Shown piece after piece: positions 32,131 to 43,567 of a stretch of DNA of 64,000 nt. Positions within the stretch are counted from its first letter, which is position 1, and each line of letters opens with the position of its first letter. The DNA is from Corynebacterium aurimucosum ATCC 700975 (GTDB lineage Bacteria; Actinomycetota; Actinomycetes; Mycobacteriales; Mycobacteriaceae), in the NCBI RefSeq assembly GCF_000022905.1, contig NC_012590.1:372001-436000 (forward strand), in the 5' to 3' direction. The notes under the pieces are model-generated. The model saw only the letters and a list, made by a program, of their open reading frames with translations. It made no database searches and was not told where the DNA came from. The translations under genes and the position numbers were made by a program.

Positions 32131-35100
32131 TTGGCAGTCTCCCGCCAGACCAAGTCAGTGGCCAACATCCCTGGAGCCCCGAAGCGATACTCCTTCGCTA
32201 AAATCAGCGAGCCTATCGCCGTCCCGGGCCTCCTCGATCTACAACTCGATTCTTACGCGTGGCTCATCGGCACCCCCGAGTGGCGCGAGCGCGAGCAGGC
32301 AGAGCGCGGCGAAGACGCACGCGTGACGAGCGGCCTTGAGGATATCCTCGAGGAGCTTTCTCCGATCCAGGATTACTCGGGCAACATGTCCCTGTCCCTG
32401 TCGGAGCCTCGCTTCGAGCCGGTGAAGAACACCGTGGACGAGTGCAAAGAGAAGGACATCAACTACTCGGCGCCACTGTACGTCACCGCAGAATTCATCA
32501 ATAACGACACCCAGGAGATTAAGTCCCAGACCGTCTTCATCGGCGATTTCCCGATGATGACCGAGAAGGGCACCTTCATCGTCAACGGCACCGAGCGCGT
32601 TATCGTTTCGCAGCTCGTGCGTTCCCCGGGTGTCTACTTCGACCAGACCATCGACAAGTCCACCGAGCGCCCTCTGCACTCCGTGAAGGTCATTCCTTCC
32701 CGCGGTGCATGGTTGGAGTTTGACGTCGACAAGCGCGACACCGTCGGCGTTCGTATCGACCGCAAGCGCCGCCAGCCGGTGACCGTGCTGCTCAAGGCCC
32801 TGGGTTGGACCGAGGAGCAGATTAAGGAGCGCTTCGGTTTCTCCGAGCTCATGATGTCCACCCTCGAGTCCGATGGCGTGGCCAACACCGATGAGGCTCT
32901 GCTGGAGATTTACCGCAAGCAGCGCCCGGGCGAGCAGCCCACGCGTGACCTCGCGCAGGCACTGCTGGATAACTCCTTCTTCCGCGCCAAGCGCTATGAC
33001 CTGGCCAAGGTGGGCCGCTACAAGGTCAACCGCAAGCTCGGCCTGGGCGGAGACCACGACGGTCTGATGACCCTGACCGAGGAAGACATCGCCGTCACCC
33101 TCGAGTACCTCGTGCGCCTGCACGCCGGCGAGCGTGAGATGAAGGCCCCGAACGGTGAGATGATTTCCATCCACACCGACGACATTGACCACTTTGGTAA
33201 CCGTCGTCTGCGCACCGTCGGCGAGCTCATCCAGAACCAGGTCCGCGTGGGCCTGTCCCGCATGGAGCGCGTCGTCCGCGAGCGCATGACCACCCAGGAT
33301 GCAGAGTCGATTACCCCGACCTCCCTGATTAACGTTCGCCCGGTTTCTGCTGCCATCCGCGAGTTCTTCGGTACCTCCCAGCTCTCGCAGTTCATGGACC
33401 AGAACAACTCCCTGTCCGGCCTGACTCACAAGCGCCGCCTGTCTGCGCTGGGCCCGGGCGGTCTGTCCCGTGAGCGCGCCGGCATTGAGGTGCGAGACGT
33501 TCACGCTTCGCACTACGGCCGCATGTGCCCGATTGAGACCCCGGAAGGCCCGAACATTGGCCTGATCGGCTCGCTGGCTTCCTACGCTCGCGTGAACGCT
33601 TTCGGCTTCATCGAGACCCCGTACCGCAAGGTTGTGGACGGCAAGGTCACCGACCAGGTGGAGTACCTCACCGCCGATGAAGAGGATCGCTTCGCTATCG
33701 CGCAGGCCGAGGTTGAGAAGGATGCCGACGGCACCCTGACCGGCGACCGCATCGAAGTCCGCCTCAAGGATGGCGATATCGGTGTGACCGACGCCTCCGG
33801 CGTGGACTACGTCGACGTGTCCCCGCGCCAGATGGTCTCCGTGGCAACCGCCATGATTCCGTTCCTCGAGCACGACGATGCTAACCGTGCCCTCATGGGT
33901 GCGAACATGCAGCGCCAGGCCGTGCCGCTGGTGCGCTCCGAGGCCCCGTACGTGGGCACCGGTATGGAGCAGCGCGCTGCCTACGATGCTGGTGACCTCA
34001 TCATCACCCCGAAGGCGGGCGTGGTGGAGAACGTCACCGCGGACCTCATCACCATCATGGATGACGAGGGCCAGCGCGATACCTACATGCTGCGCAAGTT
34101 CGAGCGCACCAACCAGAACACCAACTACAACCAGACCCCGCTGGTGTCCCTGGGCGAGCGCGTCGAGGCGGGCCAGGTGCTTGCCGACGGCCCCGGTACC
34201 CACAACGGTGAGATGTCCCTCGGCCGCAACCTGCTGGTTGCCTTCATGCCGTGGGAAGGCCACAACTACGAGGACGCCATCATCCTTAACCAGCGCATCG
34301 TGGAGGAGGACATCCTCACCTCGATCCACATCGAGGAGCACGAGATCGATGCTCGCGATACCAAGCTGGGCCCGGAGGAGATCACCCGCGAGATCCCGAA
34401 CGTCTCCGATGACGTTCTGCGTGACCTCGACGAGCGCGGCATCGTCCGCATCGGTGCCGACGTCCGCGCGGGCGACATCCTCGTCGGTAAGGTAACCCCG
34501 AAGGGCGAGACCGAGCTGACCCCGGAGGAGCGCCTGCTGCGCGCCATCTTCGGTGAGAAGGCCCGCGAGGTGCGCGATACCTCCATGAAGGTGCCGCACG
34601 GTGAGACCGGTAAGGTCATCGGCGTTTCCCGCTTCTCCCGCGAGGATGACGACGATCTGGCCCCGGGCGTCAACGAAATGATCCGCGTCTACGTGGCTCA
34701 GAAGCGCAAGATCCAGGACGGCGATAAGCTCGCCGGTCGCCACGGCAACAAGGGCGTTGTGGGCAAGATTCTCCCGCCGGAGGATATGCCGTTCATGGAG
34801 GATGGCACCCCGGTGGACATCATCCTGAACACCCACGGTGTGCCGCGTCGTATGAACATCGGCCAGGTTCTCGAGGTTCACCTCGGCTGGCTGGCACACG
34901 CAGGTTGGAAGATCGACACCGAGGACCCGGCCAACGCCGAGCTGCTCAAGACCCTGCCGGAAGAGCTTTACGACGTCCCGCCAGAGTCTCTCACCGCAAC
35001 CCCAGTCTTTGACGGTGCCACCAACGAGGAGATCTCTCGCCTGTTGGCTTCCTCCAAGCCGAACCGCGATGGTGACGTCATGGTGGATGAGCACGGCAAG

Positions 35101-35610
35101 GCCCGCCTCTTCGACGGCCGCTCCGGTGAGCCGTACATGTACCCGGTTTCCGTCGGCTACATGTACATGCTCAAGCTGCACCACCTCGTCGACGAGAAGA
35201 TTCACGCCCGCTCCACCGGTCCGTACTCCATGATTACCCAGCAGCCGCTGGGTGGTAAGGCGCAGTTCGGTGGCCAGCGCTTCGGTGAGATGGAGGTGTG
35301 GGCAATGCAGGCATACGGCGCTGCCTACACCCTGCAGGAGCTGTTGACCATCAAGTCCGATGACGTGGTCGGCCGCGTCAAGGTCTACGAGGCCATTGTC
35401 AAGGGTGACAACATCCCGGATCCGGGCATCCCGGAGTCCTTCAAGGTCCTCCTCAAGGAGTTGCAGTCCCTCTGCCTGAACGTGGAGGTTCTCTCCACCG
35501 ACGGCACCCCGATGGAACTGTCCGGCTCCGACGATGATGACATGGACGGCGCTCCGTCCCTGGGCATTAACCTGTCCCGCGACGAGCGCTCCGACGCAGA
35601 CATCGCCTAG
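32131..35610 (+). CDS. rpoB: RNA polymerase beta subunit
   Basis: The 1159-residue protein aligns from memory almost end to end with corynebacterial RpoB. The rifampicin region lies near 412-445 and reads as wild type at the usual sites: [14 protein letters not shown] keeps the Asp, and [14 protein letters not shown] keeps His and Ser, so a rifampicin-sensitive polymerase is expected. Further landmarks are [19 protein letters not shown] near 469 and [14 protein letters not shown] near 869. The start is TTG at 32131 with AAGGA eight bases upstream; the mature order [10 protein letters not shown] suits the family. The C-terminal acidic tail ends in a [15 protein letters not shown] motif. Confidence 0.98.
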   Translation: MAVSRQTKSVANIPGAPKRYSFAKISEPIAVPGLLDLQLDSYAWLIGTPEWREREQAERGEDARVTSGLEDILEELSPIQDYSGNMSLSLSEPRFEPVKNTVDECKEKDINYSAPLYVTAEFINNDTQEIKSQTVFIGDFPMMTEKGTFIVNGTERVIVSQLVRSPGVYFDQTIDKSTERPLHSVKVIPSRGAWLEFDVDKRDTVGVRIDRKRRQPVTVLLKALGWTEEQIKERFGFSELMMSTLESDGVANTDEALLEIYRKQRPGEQPTRDLAQALLDNSFFRAKRYDLAKVGRYKVNRKLGLGGDHDGLMTLTEEDIAVTLEYLVRLHAGEREMKAPNGEMISIHTDDIDHFGNRRLRTVGELIQNQVRVGLSRMERVVRERMTTQDAESITPTSLINVRPVSAAIREFFGTSQLSQFMDQNNSLSGLTHKRRLSALGPGGLSRERAGIEVRDVHASHYGRMCPIETPEGPNIGLIGSLASYARVNAFGFIETPYRKVVDGKVTDQVEYLTADEEDRFAIAQAEVEKDADGTLTGDRIEVRLKDGDIGVTDASGVDYVDVSPRQMVSVATAMIPFLEHDDANRALMGANMQRQAVPLVRSEAPYVGTGMEQRAAYDAGDLIITPKAGVVENVTADLITIMDDEGQRDTYMLRKFERTNQNTNYNQTPLVSLGERVEAGQVLADGPGTHNGEMSLGRNLLVAFMPWEGHNYEDAIILNQRIVEEDILTSIHIEEHEIDARDTKLGPEEITREIPNVSDDVLRDLDERGIVRIGADVRAGDILVGKVTPKGETELTPEERLLRAIFGEKAREVRDTSMKVPHGETGKVIGVSRFSREDDDDLAPGVNEMIRVYVAQKRKIQDGDKLAGRHGNKGVVGKILPPEDMPFMEDGTPVDIILNTHGVPRRMNIGQVLEVHLGWLAHAGWKIDTEDPANAELLKTLPEELYDVPPESLTATPVFDGATNEEISRLLASSKPNRDGDVMVDEHGKARLFDGRSGEPYMYPVSVGYMYMLKLHHLVDEKIHARSTGPYSMITQQPLGGKAQFGGQRFGEMEVWAMQAYGAAYTLQELLTIKSDDVVGRVKVYEAIVKGDNIPDPGIPESFKVLLKELQSLCLNVEVLSTDGTPMELSGSDDDDMDGAPSLGINLSRDERSDADIA

Positions 35611-35711
35611 CTTCTTGGTCCGCCGCCTCAGCTGCGGCGGGCATAACGAAACACCACCTACATACAAAGCCATCAACTTCCCCCTGACGGGGGATGAAAG
35701 GGAGACATTAC

Positions 35712-38700
35712 GTGTTTGACGTAAATCTCTTCGACGAGCTCCGCATCGGGCTGGCCACCGCAGAGGACATCCGTCGCTGGTCCAAGGGCGAGGTCAAGAA
35801 ACCCGAAACCATTAACTACCGCACCCTGAAGCCGGAGAAGGACGGCCTTTTCTGTGAGCGCATCTTCGGCCCGACCCGTGACTGGGAGTGCGCCTGCGGT
35901 AAGTACAAGCGCGTGCGCTACAAGGGCATCATCTGTGAGCGCTGTGGCGTCGAGGTGACCAAGTCCAAGGTGCGCCGTGAGCGCATGGGCCACATCGAGC
36001 TGGCCGCGCCGGTTACCCACATCTGGTACTTCAAGGGCGTTCCTTCCCGCCTGGGCTACCTGCTGGACCTAGCTCCGAAGGACCTTGAGCGCATCATTTA
36101 CTTCGCCGCCAACATCATCACCTCCGTGGACGAGGAAGCTCGCCACAATGACCAGTCCACTCTGGAAGCAGAAATGCTGCTGGAGAAGAAGGACGTGGAG
36201 GATGACGTCGAGGCAGAGATCGCTGAGCGCGCTGCCAAGCTCGAGCAGGATCTGGCCGAGCTGGAGGCCGCCGGCGCTAAGGCCGACGCCCGCCGCAAGG
36301 TCCAGAACGCTGCCGACAAGGAGATGCAGCACATCCGCGAGCGCGGTGAGCGTGAGGTCGCTCGCCTCGATGAAATCTGGAACACCTTCATCAAGCTGGC
36401 TCCGAAGCAGATGATCATCGATGAGACCATCTACGAAGAGCTGGTTGACCGCTACGAGGATTACTTCACCGGCGGCATGGGTGCAGAGGCTATTCAGACC
36501 CTCATCCGCAACTTCGACCTCGAGGCTGAGGCCGAGGAGCTCAAGGAGATCATCAACAACGGCAAGGGCCAGAAGAAGATGCGTGCCCTCAAGCGCCTGA
36601 AGGTTGTTGCAGCCTTCCTGCGCTCGGGCAACGACCCGGCCGGCATGGTCCTGGATGCTATCCCGGTGATTCCGCCGGAGCTGCGCCCGATGGTGCAGCT
36701 GGACGGTGGCCGCTTCGCCACCTCCGACCTCAACGACCTCTACCGTCGCGTGATCAACCGCAACAACCGCCTCAAGCGCATGATCGACCTCGGCGCTCCC
36801 GAGATCATCGTGAACAACGAGAAGCGCATGCTGCAGGAGTCCGTTGACGCGCTCTTCGACAACGGCCGCCGCGGCCGTCCAGTCACCGGCCCGGGTAACC
36901 GCCCGCTGAAGTCCCTGTCTGACCTGCTCAAGGGTAAGCAGGGCCGCTTCCGCCAGAACCTGCTGGGTAAGCGCGTGGACTACTCCGGCCGTTCCGTGAT
37001 TATCGTTGGTCCGCAGCTCAAGCTGCACGAGTGTGGTCTGCCGAAGCTCATGGCTCTGGAGCTGTTCAAGCCCTTCGTCATGAAGCGTCTGGTAGAGAAC
37101 GACTACGCGCAGAACATCAAGTCCGCTAAGCGCATGGTGGAGCGCCAGCGCCCTGAGGTGTGGGACGTCCTCGAAGAGGCCATTTCCGAGCACCCGGTGA
37201 TGCTGAACCGTGCACCTACCCTGCACCGCCTGGGTATCCAGGCCTTCGAGCCGAAGCTCGTCGAAGGTAAGGCCATCCAGCTGCATCCGCTGGCTTGTGA
37301 GGCTTTCAACGCTGACTTCGACGGTGACCAGATGGCAGTCCACCTGCCGCTGTCCGCCGAGGCACAGGCTGAGGCCCGCGTGCTGATGCTGGCTTCCAAC
37401 AACATTCTGTCTCCGGCCTCCGGTAAGCCGCTGGCTATGCCGCGCCTGGATATGGTTACCGGCCTGTACTACCTCACCATGGATAAGGGTGAGGACGAGA
37501 TCGGTGGCGAGGGCCGTTACCAGCCCGCCACCGAGGACCGTCCGGAGCAGGGCGTGTACTCCTCTTACGCGGAGGCCATCATGGCCCGTGACCGCGGCGT
37601 TCTGGGCCTGCAGGCCCCGATCAAGGTGCGCATCTCTCACCTGCGTCCGCCGTCAGACATCGAGGCAGAGCAGTTCCCGGATGGTTGGCAGAAGGGTCAG
37701 GCATGGCTCGCTGAGACCACCCTGGGCCGCATCATGTTCAATGACCTGCTGCCGTGGAACTACCCGTACCTTGAGGGCGTCATGGTCCGTAAGGGCGGCG
37801 CTGGCAACAAGATGCTGCTGGGCGACGTCATTAATGACCTCGCTGCCAAGTACCCGATGATCACCGTTGCCCAGGTTCTGGACAAGATGAAGGACGCGGG
37901 CTTCTACTGGGCCACCCGTTCCGGCGTGACCATCACCATGCACGACGTTCTGGTTCTGCCGAACAAGACCGAGGTTCTCGAGTCTTATGAGAAGGAAGCA
38001 GAGCGCATCGAGCGCAAGTACTGGGAGCAGGGTGCCCTGACCGAGCGCGAGCGCTACGACCGCCTGGTGGAGCTGTGGAAGGATGCCACGGACACCGTGG
38101 GTAACGCCGTAGAAGAGATGTACCCCGACGACAACCCGATTCCGATGATCGTGAAGTCCGGTGCTGCCGGTAACATGCGTCAGATCTGGACCCTGGCCGG
38201 CATGAAGGGCATGGTTGTGAACTCCAAGGGTGACTACATCACCCGTCCGATTAAGACCTCCTTCCGCGAGGGCCTGTCGGTTCTGGAGTACTTCAACAAC
38301 TCGCACGGTTCCCGTAAGGGTCTGGCGGATACCGCTCTGCGTACCGCTGACTCCGGCTACCTCACCCGTCGTCTGGTGGACGTGGCGCAGGACGTCATCG
38401 TCCGCGAGGAGGACTGTGGCACCCGCCAGGGCGTGCGCGTCCCGCTCGGCATCGAGGTTGCCCCTGGCTCCTACGACCTGCACGAGCTGTGGGAGACCTC
38501 CGCCTCCGGCCGCGTCGTGGCTAACGACGTCAAGGATGAAAACGGCGAGGTCATCGCTGAGGCAGGCACCGACCTGACTGAGGAACTCAGCCGCACGATC
38601 GTCAACGCTGGTGTGCTGGAAATCAAGGTCCGCTCCGTGCTGACCTGCCAGACCCCGGCCGGTGTCTGTGCCAAGTGCTACGGCAAGTCCATGGCCTCCG

Positions 38701-39707
38701 GCCAGCTGGTCGATATCGGCGAGGCCGTCGGCATCGTGGCCGCGCAGTCCATTGGTGAGCCGGGTACCCAGCTGACGATGCGTACCTTCCACCAGGGTGG
38801 TGTCGGTGGCGATATTACCGGTGGTCTGCCGCGTGTTCAGGAGCTCTTCGAGGCCCGTAACCCGAAGAACCGTGCGCCTATCGCCTCTGTCGACGGCACC
38901 GTCTCCCTATCCGATGAGGGCAACTTCTGGACGCTGACCATCACCCCTGATGATGGCTCCGACAACGTCGTTTATGAGAAGCTGTCGAAGCGCCAGGGCC
39001 TGGCTCAGGTTCGCCGCCCGATGGAGTCCAACCCGGATGCGATGATTGAGCGCTCCCTGCGCGACGGTGACCACGTCAGCACCGGTGATCGCCTCATGCG
39101 TGGTGCACCTGACCCGCACGACGTGCTGGAGGTCCTCGGCCGCCGTGGTGTGGAAAAGCACCTCATCGACGAGGTCCAGGCTGTCTACCGTGCACAGGGT
39201 GTGGCCATCCACGACAAGCACATCGAGATCATCATCCGCCAGATGCTGCGTCGCGGTACCGTCATCGACGCTGGTACCACCGACCTGCTGCCGGGCAACC
39301 TCATTGACCTCTCTGAGGCCAAGCAGGTTAACGCCGCACAGGTCGCTGAGGGAGGCCAGCCGGCTCAGCTGCGCAGCGAGATCATGGGTATTACCAAGGC
39401 CTCGCTGGCTACGGAGTCCTGGCTGTCGGCGGCCTCCTTCCAGGAGACCACGCGTGTGCTTACCGACGCCGCTATTAACAAGCGCTCGGATCAGCTCATT
39501 GGTCTGAAGGAGAACGTCATCATCGGTAAGCTGATCCCAGCCGGTACCGGTATTTCCCGTTACCGCAACATCAGCGTTAAGCCGACTGAGGCTGCACGCA
39601 ACGCTGCGTACTCCATCCCGACCTACGGTGATTCCATCTACGGCGACGACGGCTTCGGTGAGTTCACCGGCGCCTCCGTCCCGCTGGAGGAGGACTACAC
39701 GTTCTAG
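35712..39707 (+). CDS. rpoC: RNA polymerase beta' subunit
   Basis: The 1331-residue subunit carries the catalytic Mg site [14 protein letters not shown] near 532. The N-terminal zinc module is CACGKYKR...CERCGV near 59-80, and the second zinc site uses CGTRQ near 901 and [11 protein letters not shown] near 978. The bridge-helix and trigger-loop stretch [16 protein letters not shown] near 1015 is intact. A GTG at 35712, nine bases after AAAGGGAG, is the likely start; the ATG six codons upstream overlaps the SD. An 101-base gap separates it from rpoB. The final residues match the [10 protein letters not shown] type of corynebacteria. Confidence 0.98.
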   Translation: MFDVNLFDELRIGLATAEDIRRWSKGEVKKPETINYRTLKPEKDGLFCERIFGPTRDWECACGKYKRVRYKGIICERCGVEVTKSKVRRERMGHIELAAPVTHIWYFKGVPSRLGYLLDLAPKDLERIIYFAANIITSVDEEARHNDQSTLEAEMLLEKKDVEDDVEAEIAERAAKLEQDLAELEAAGAKADARRKVQNAADKEMQHIRERGEREVARLDEIWNTFIKLAPKQMIIDETIYEELVDRYEDYFTGGMGAEAIQTLIRNFDLEAEAEELKEIINNGKGQKKMRALKRLKVVAAFLRSGNDPAGMVLDAIPVIPPELRPMVQLDGGRFATSDLNDLYRRVINRNNRLKRMIDLGAPEIIVNNEKRMLQESVDALFDNGRRGRPVTGPGNRPLKSLSDLLKGKQGRFRQNLLGKRVDYSGRSVIIVGPQLKLHECGLPKLMALELFKPFVMKRLVENDYAQNIKSAKRMVERQRPEVWDVLEEAISEHPVMLNRAPTLHRLGIQAFEPKLVEGKAIQLHPLACEAFNADFDGDQMAVHLPLSAEAQAEARVLMLASNNILSPASGKPLAMPRLDMVTGLYYLTMDKGEDEIGGEGRYQPATEDRPEQGVYSSYAEAIMARDRGVLGLQAPIKVRISHLRPPSDIEAEQFPDGWQKGQAWLAETTLGRIMFNDLLPWNYPYLEGVMVRKGGAGNKMLLGDVINDLAAKYPMITVAQVLDKMKDAGFYWATRSGVTITMHDVLVLPNKTEVLESYEKEAERIERKYWEQGALTERERYDRLVELWKDATDTVGNAVEEMYPDDNPIPMIVKSGAAGNMRQIWTLAGMKGMVVNSKGDYITRPIKTSFREGLSVLEYFNNSHGSRKGLADTALRTADSGYLTRRLVDVAQDVIVREEDCGTRQGVRVPLGIEVAPGSYDLHELWETSASGRVVANDVKDENGEVIAEAGTDLTEELSRTIVNAGVLEIKVRSVLTCQTPAGVCAKCYGKSMASGQLVDIGEAVGIVAAQSIGEPGTQLTMRTFHQGGVGGDITGGLPRVQELFEARNPKNRAPIASVDGTVSLSDEGNFWTLTITPDDGSDNVVYEKLSKRQGLAQVRRPMESNPDAMIERSLRDGDHVSTGDRLMRGAPDPHDVLEVLGRRGVEKHLIDEVQAVYRAQGVAIHDKHIEIIIRQMLRRGTVIDAGTTDLLPGNLIDLSEAKQVNAAQVAEGGQPAQLRSEIMGITKASLATESWLSAASFQETTRVLTDAAINKRSDQLIGLKENVIIGKLIPAGTGISRYRNISVKPTEAARNAAYSIPTYGDSIYGDDGFGEFTGASVPLEEDYTF

Positions 39708-39743
39708 GACCTAGTCCTTAGCCCTTGAACACCAAAGGGAAAC

Positions 39744-39800
39744 CAAAAAGCCCGCACTTCACGCACCACACACTGGTGGGGAAGAGGTGCGGGTCTTTTT
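39744..39800 (+). terminator. intrinsic terminator of rpoBC
   Basis: CCCGCAC (39751-39757) pairs with GTGCGGG (39787-39793), flanked by AAAAAG and TCTTTTT; inner CCA/TGG pairs extend the fold. It ends the rpoBC transcript. Confidence 0.88.
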
Positions 39801-39913
39801 GGTATCCGGGATTATTTGGCTTTGCTTAGAATAGCGCCAACGGCATAGCCAACAACAGCGTTACTAGACCAGCCTCAATCGACCCCGTACTCCAATCAAG
39901 AAGGGCCGTAACC

Positions 39914-40537
39914 ATGACCCAGTCCAACAAGAAAGTCCACGATTCGACTTCATCCTCGCGCGCGACTGCCGAAAGCAGTAAGGCATGGACAGGGGTTGAC
40001 GCCCTTGTTGTCATGGGTTTCTCCCTCATGGGCGCATTGCTGCTGTGGGGCAAAGCAGCGATTTTTCAACGAGTGGCAGAGGGGGAGGATATGCCCCTCA
40101 GTTGGGAGAATCTGATGGTTCTACTCTCTGCCTTATGGGTGCTGCAGTTTATGGGTGCTCTGTGCGCGGCCTTGACCACCCGCAAGCCGGGTGCGGCCTT
40201 CGTGGGCTATGTCATGACCGTTATTTTGTGCCGTGCGTTGGTTGGGAGCTTTGATCAGTTGGGGTGGTCAACAATCATCGCGACGGGCTTGGCCATGGAA
40301 GCGGCCTTTTTCGCCTTCAAATACACGCGCTTCACTATTCTCAGCGGGGCACTCGCTGGCGCTGCTGCTGTGCTAGTCACTGGAATCGCCACCTTCGTCA
40401 CCCGCGACCTCGCTCCCGGTGATGCCGCGATTCAGTTCCGCGCCGAAGTCATTCAATTCCTCGTTACCGTCGTGACCGTGGCGCCGGTGTCCTACCTACT
40501 AGCCATGACGGTGCGGTCGGCGTTCTATAAACTTTAA
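39914..40537 (+). CDS. YkoE-like ECF transporter S component (paralogue)
   Basis: The 207-residue membrane protein has a hydrophilic Ser/Lys-rich N-terminus of about 25 residues and five to six helices. The RKPGAAF segment near residue 95 is shared with the YkoE-type gene at 41.4 kb (RKPGAAL), as is the general layout, so I take it as a substrate-binding (S) component of an ECF importer. There is no TPP riboswitch upstream and no ATPase gene directly behind it; it may share the YkoDC module encoded downstream or bind another vitamin. GAAGGG lies upstream of the ATG. Confidence 0.75.
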   Translation: MTQSNKKVHDSTSSSRATAESSKAWTGVDALVVMGFSLMGALLLWGKAAIFQRVAEGEDMPLSWENLMVLLSALWVLQFMGALCAALTTRKPGAAFVGYVMTVILCRALVGSFDQLGWSTIIATGLAMEAAFFAFKYTRFTILSGALAGAAAVLVTGIATFVTRDLAPGDAAIQFRAEVIQFLVTVVTVAPVSYLLAMTVRSAFYKL

Positions 40538-41286
40538 AGTGAGGTCTCGATGGTCATCATCTTCACAAAAGAAGATTGGTACGTTCGGTAGGCCGCTAGC
40601 TGGTGGCATGGCTGATAGCGATGCCGATTTGGAGCGCTTTGGTGGCGACCACCAGCAGGCTGCTGGCTCTGTAGCGTTGATTGATGCTGGTGCTCTGGCT
40701 ATGGGGCTTAGTGTTGATGCTTGTGCTCTGGGTGCAGGTGTCTCTAAGTAATCAAAGTACAGGGACGGGTGTCGTCCGCGAACACCACCCTGGGGGGTGC
40801 GTTAACCTCCTACCCGACTTGAGAGTTGATGAAGTGAGACTTTGCAGTCAAGCTTTTTCGGCTGGTACTGTTTGAAAGTTCATTTCTAGATAGTGCTTGT
40901 TCGATAATTCCGAAACACTATTTGTTAATGCCCATCTTTTTGGTCTCTACCGAAGTTTCTCCTTTCCTTAAGCTGTACGAGTGGAGGCTCATGGCCGCTG
41001 CCTTGTTGAAGCCGGTGTGCACGTACCCCGTCGCGTAGGTCAGAGGACGCGACGGGGTACATTCGTTTTCTCCTGAACTAGCGGCTCGCTTCTTTTGTCT
41101 AAAGCAGAGGTAGATGTGCTCTCGTGAGGTCCTTCTTGCTAAGCTGACAGTGCTTTTTGAGCGTGCTTAGCTGGTGCTCTTTTGGCGCTGGCGGCTTCCA
41201 ATTACACATCGTCACGGGTGCTTCCTTGTTTGCCTTGATTGCGCTTAACCCGATTCCATTTCTTTTGTCTTATTGGGTTGTGCATG
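40538..41286 (+). other. 749-base gene-poor stretch before the TPP riboswitch
   Basis: No clear gene is seen between the YkoE-like paralogue and the riboswitch. A small open frame (40608-40751, 47 codons from an internal ATG) has no good ribosome-binding site and no known pattern. A perfect 13-bp inverted repeat GTACCCCGTCGCG / CGCGACGGGGTAC (41023-41035 with 41048-41060) is followed by ATTCGTTTT and could end a transcript. AT content is above that of the flanks in parts (about 40860-41000). It may be remains of decayed genes. Confidence 0.6.
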
Positions 41287-41369
41287 GATTGGCTGGGGAG
41301 GCTGAGATGCCGCTGAGTAGCGGCGAACCGTCGAACCTGATCCGGATAATGCCGGCGAAAGGGAGGGAT
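41287..41369 (+). promoter_or_regulatory. TPP riboswitch (THI element)
   Basis: The conserved blocks are present in order: GGGG then GCTGAGATG (about 41295-41310), the variable GCCGCTGAGTAGCGGC hairpin, and the core GTCGAACCTGATCCGGATAA followed by TGCCGGCGAAAGGGA. These form the pyrimidine- and pyrophosphate-sensing arms. The 3' end GGGAGGG is also the Shine-Dalgarno of the next gene, so TPP should block translation initiation. Confidence 0.93.
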
Positions 41370-41370
41370 C

Positions 41371-42015
41371 ATGAACTCTGTATCTCATGGTGGATTTGTT
41401 AATAGCGGCGAAACTGCGAATGGTGTTGCTTCACGCAGTTTGAATTGGCGCGTCGTTGACATCGTGGTGGCGTCCGTGCTGGGTGTGGCGTGCGGAATTG
41501 TGTTCCTGGCATGGAACACGGTGGGATACGCCTGGTTTCAGGCTATGGACGCGCTCACACCGGGCTTGGGTGGTATTGCTACTGGTATTTGGCTGCTGGG
41601 TGGTGTTGTCGGTGGCCTGATTATCCGCAAGCCGGGTGCTGCACTTTATGTGGAGTTGCTGGCGGCCATCGTGTCGGCGGTGCTGGGCTCCCAGTGGGGG
41701 ATTAGTACGTTGTACTCCGGTATTGCGCAGGGCATTGGTGTCGAGATTGTCTTGGCTATTTTCCTCTACCGCCGCTTTGGCTTGGGTATTGCGATGCTCG
41801 GTGGCATGGCTGCGGGCTGGGGTGCGTTTGTCCTGGAGCTGTTTACTTCCGGAAACCTGGGCAAGACTCTGCAGTTCAACATCATCTACCTGGTGACGCT
41901 GAGCATATCCGGTGCTGTGTTGGCGGGTGCCGTGGGCTATTTCGTGGTTAAGGCTCTTGCGAAGACTGGTGCGCTGGACCGCTTTGCGGTCGGCCGCGAA
42001 CAACACAGTGCTTAA
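41371..42015 (+). CDS. ykoE: YkoE, ECF S component for thiamine or its precursor HMP
   Basis: The 214-residue protein has about six helices after a polar N-terminus of 25 residues. YkoE-type patterns are AMDALTPGLGGIATGIWLLGG near 50-72 and RKPGAALYVELLAA near 79, with a Gln/Glu-bearing helix SQWGISTLYSGIAQGIGVE near 108. It captures thiamine or hydroxymethylpyrimidine at the outer face. The TPP riboswitch directly before it, and ykoD and ykoC behind it, give a complete ykoEDC module. The C-terminal end is polar (DRFAVGREQHSA). Confidence 0.9.
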   Translation: MNSVSHGGFVNSGETANGVASRSLNWRVVDIVVASVLGVACGIVFLAWNTVGYAWFQAMDALTPGLGGIATGIWLLGGVVGGLIIRKPGAALYVELLAAIVSAVLGSQWGISTLYSGIAQGIGVEIVLAIFLYRRFGLGIAMLGGMAAGWGAFVLELFTSGNLGKTLQFNIIYLVTLSISGAVLAGAVGYFVVKALAKTGALDRFAVGREQHSA

Positions 42016-42130
42016 ACGAGTATTGCTTGAGGCTATTTGCTCGTTGCTTGCTGCTTGTTTCGCGTTGTTTGTTGTTTGTGAATCTTTGACTGAGGTTGGT
42101 TGGCGTTGCTGACTGTGATGGCTGGTTCTG

Positions 42131-43567
42131 ATGGCTGATGTGGGTAGTGCTGGGGCCACGAAGCTTGTGGCCCGTGGCTATGGCTGGACGCATGCAGGGA
42201 GGCGTGCGCCGGCGCTGGCGGATATTGATTTGGTTGTATCGCCGGGGGAGAAGGTGCTGCTGTGCGGTGATTCCGGTTCCGGGAAATCCACGCTGCTGGC
42301 AGCCATAGCGGGCGTGCTTGGTGGGGATGATGAAGGTACCCGTGTCGGGGAGATTCTTCTTGAAGATGCCTCTGGCCACGTGGAGCCACCCGGACGCACG
42401 ATTCCGGTGGGGCTGGTCCTGCAGGATCCGGACTCGCAGGTGATTGCCGCGCGCGTGGGCGATGACGTGGCCTTTGGTTGTGAGAACTTGGCCTACCCAC
42501 GCTCGGAGATTTGGCAGCGGGTGTCGGCGGCGCTATCGATGGTGGGGCCATCGGTGGACTTGTCATTTCCCACCGAGCAGCTCTCCGGTGGGCAGAAGCA
42601 ACGCCTAGCCTTGGCTGGTGTCATCGCGATGGGGGCGGGCATGGTGCTGCTGGATGAGCCGACGGCGAACCTCGACCCGGAGGGTGCGCGTGAGGTCATC
42701 GAGGCCGTAACGACCATGGTGGAGCGCACGGGTGCAACCCTCATCGTTGTAGAGCACCAGCACGCGGCGTGGAAAGGCGTGCTCGACCGAGCTATTGAGC
42801 TGAAGGACGGGCGCATCGTCGCTGACGGTCCTTTAGACACTGTGGTAGCGTCGCGGTCTATTAGCGGTTTGCCGCGGGCGCGGGAGATCGGCGGGACGTC
42901 GCCAAGCAACACTGGGGCAGTACCGGAGACGGCGGCGCTGTGGAGTACGGACCTGGTCACCCGCTTCGGGCCGCCGCGTAGCTACGCCCTGCCGCGGGGG
43001 ATGTCCACGGTGATTACTGGGCCAAATGGTGCGGGCAAGACCACGTGGCTGATGACGGTCGCAGGATTGCTTCCGGCAGTCTCCGGAGAGATTGGTGTGG
43101 CAGAGTACGTGCGCCGAGGGCTGAAAGGTTCGCCGCTGACGTGGAAGTCCCGGGAGTTGGCGGACCGCATTGGGTTCGTCTTCCAGAACCCGGAGCATCA
43201 GTTCGTCGCCCGCACAGTGGCAGAAGAGCTGCGCGTAGCACCCCGGGTTATGCACCGCGAGGTGCCGGAGGCGCGCATTGCGGAGCTCGTGGAGTCGCTG
43301 CGCCTGGGGCATCTGCTCAACGCCAATCCGTTTACTCTCTCCGGAGGGGAAAAGCGCAGGTTGTCCGTGGCCACGGCGTTGGTCACGGCGCCGGAGGTGC
43401 TGCTTCTTGATGAGCCGACTTTCGGCCAAGACCCCCATACCTTCACAGAGCTGGTGTGGTTATTGCGGCGCATGGCGGATGAGGGGACGACGATTGCTTC
43501 AGTCACCCACGATCCGCTGTTTATTTCCGCGTTGGGTGACCACCGCGTGGAGGTGAGCCGTGGCTAA
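42131..43567 (+). CDS. ykoD: YkoD, duplicated ECF transporter ATPase
   Basis: The 478-residue protein is two ABC ATPases in one chain. First half: Walker A GDSGSGKSTLL (Lys52), signature LSGGQKQRLALAG near 152 and Walker B MVLLDEPTANLD near 172. Second half: Walker A GPNGAGKTTWL near 297, signature LSGGEKRRLSVAT near 402 and Walker B VLLLDEPTFGQD near 422. It powers the YkoE/YkoC importer. The gap to ykoE is 115 bases without a gene. Its stop overlaps the ykoC start by 8 bases. Confidence 0.93.
   Translation: MADVGSAGATKLVARGYGWTHAGRRAPALADIDLVVSPGEKVLLCGDSGSGKSTLLAAIAGVLGGDDEGTRVGEILLEDASGHVEPPGRTIPVGLVLQDPDSQVIAARVGDDVAFGCENLAYPRSEIWQRVSAALSMVGPSVDLSFPTEQLSGGQKQRLALAGVIAMGAGMVLLDEPTANLDPEGAREVIEAVTTMVERTGATLIVVEHQHAAWKGVLDRAIELKDGRIVADGPLDTVVASRSISGLPRAREIGGTSPSNTGAVPETAALWSTDLVTRFGPPRSYALPRGMSTVITGPNGAGKTTWLMTVAGLLPAVSGEIGVAEYVRRGLKGSPLTWKSRELADRIGFVFQNPEHQFVARTVAEELRVAPRVMHREVPEARIAELVESLRLGHLLNANPFTLSGGEKRRLSVATALVTAPEVLLLDEPTFGQDPHTFTELVWLLRRMADEGTTIASVTHDPLFISALGDHRVEVSRG

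Noticed and set aside
33369..33470. Rifampicin-resistance change in rpoB
   Set aside because: The usual resistance positions read as wild type.
32239..35676. Very long open frame (over 1100 codons) antisense to rpoB
   Set aside because: It mirrors rpoB codon bias in a GC-rich gene, starts and stops without signals and has no known domain.
36069..37640. Long open frame antisense to rpoC
   Set aside because: It is a shadow of biased codon use; rpoC motifs on the plus strand are unambiguous.
40539..40751. Small plus-strand open frame after the YkoE-like paralogue
   Set aside because: No recognisable pattern or good SD; kept only as a remark in the gene-poor region.
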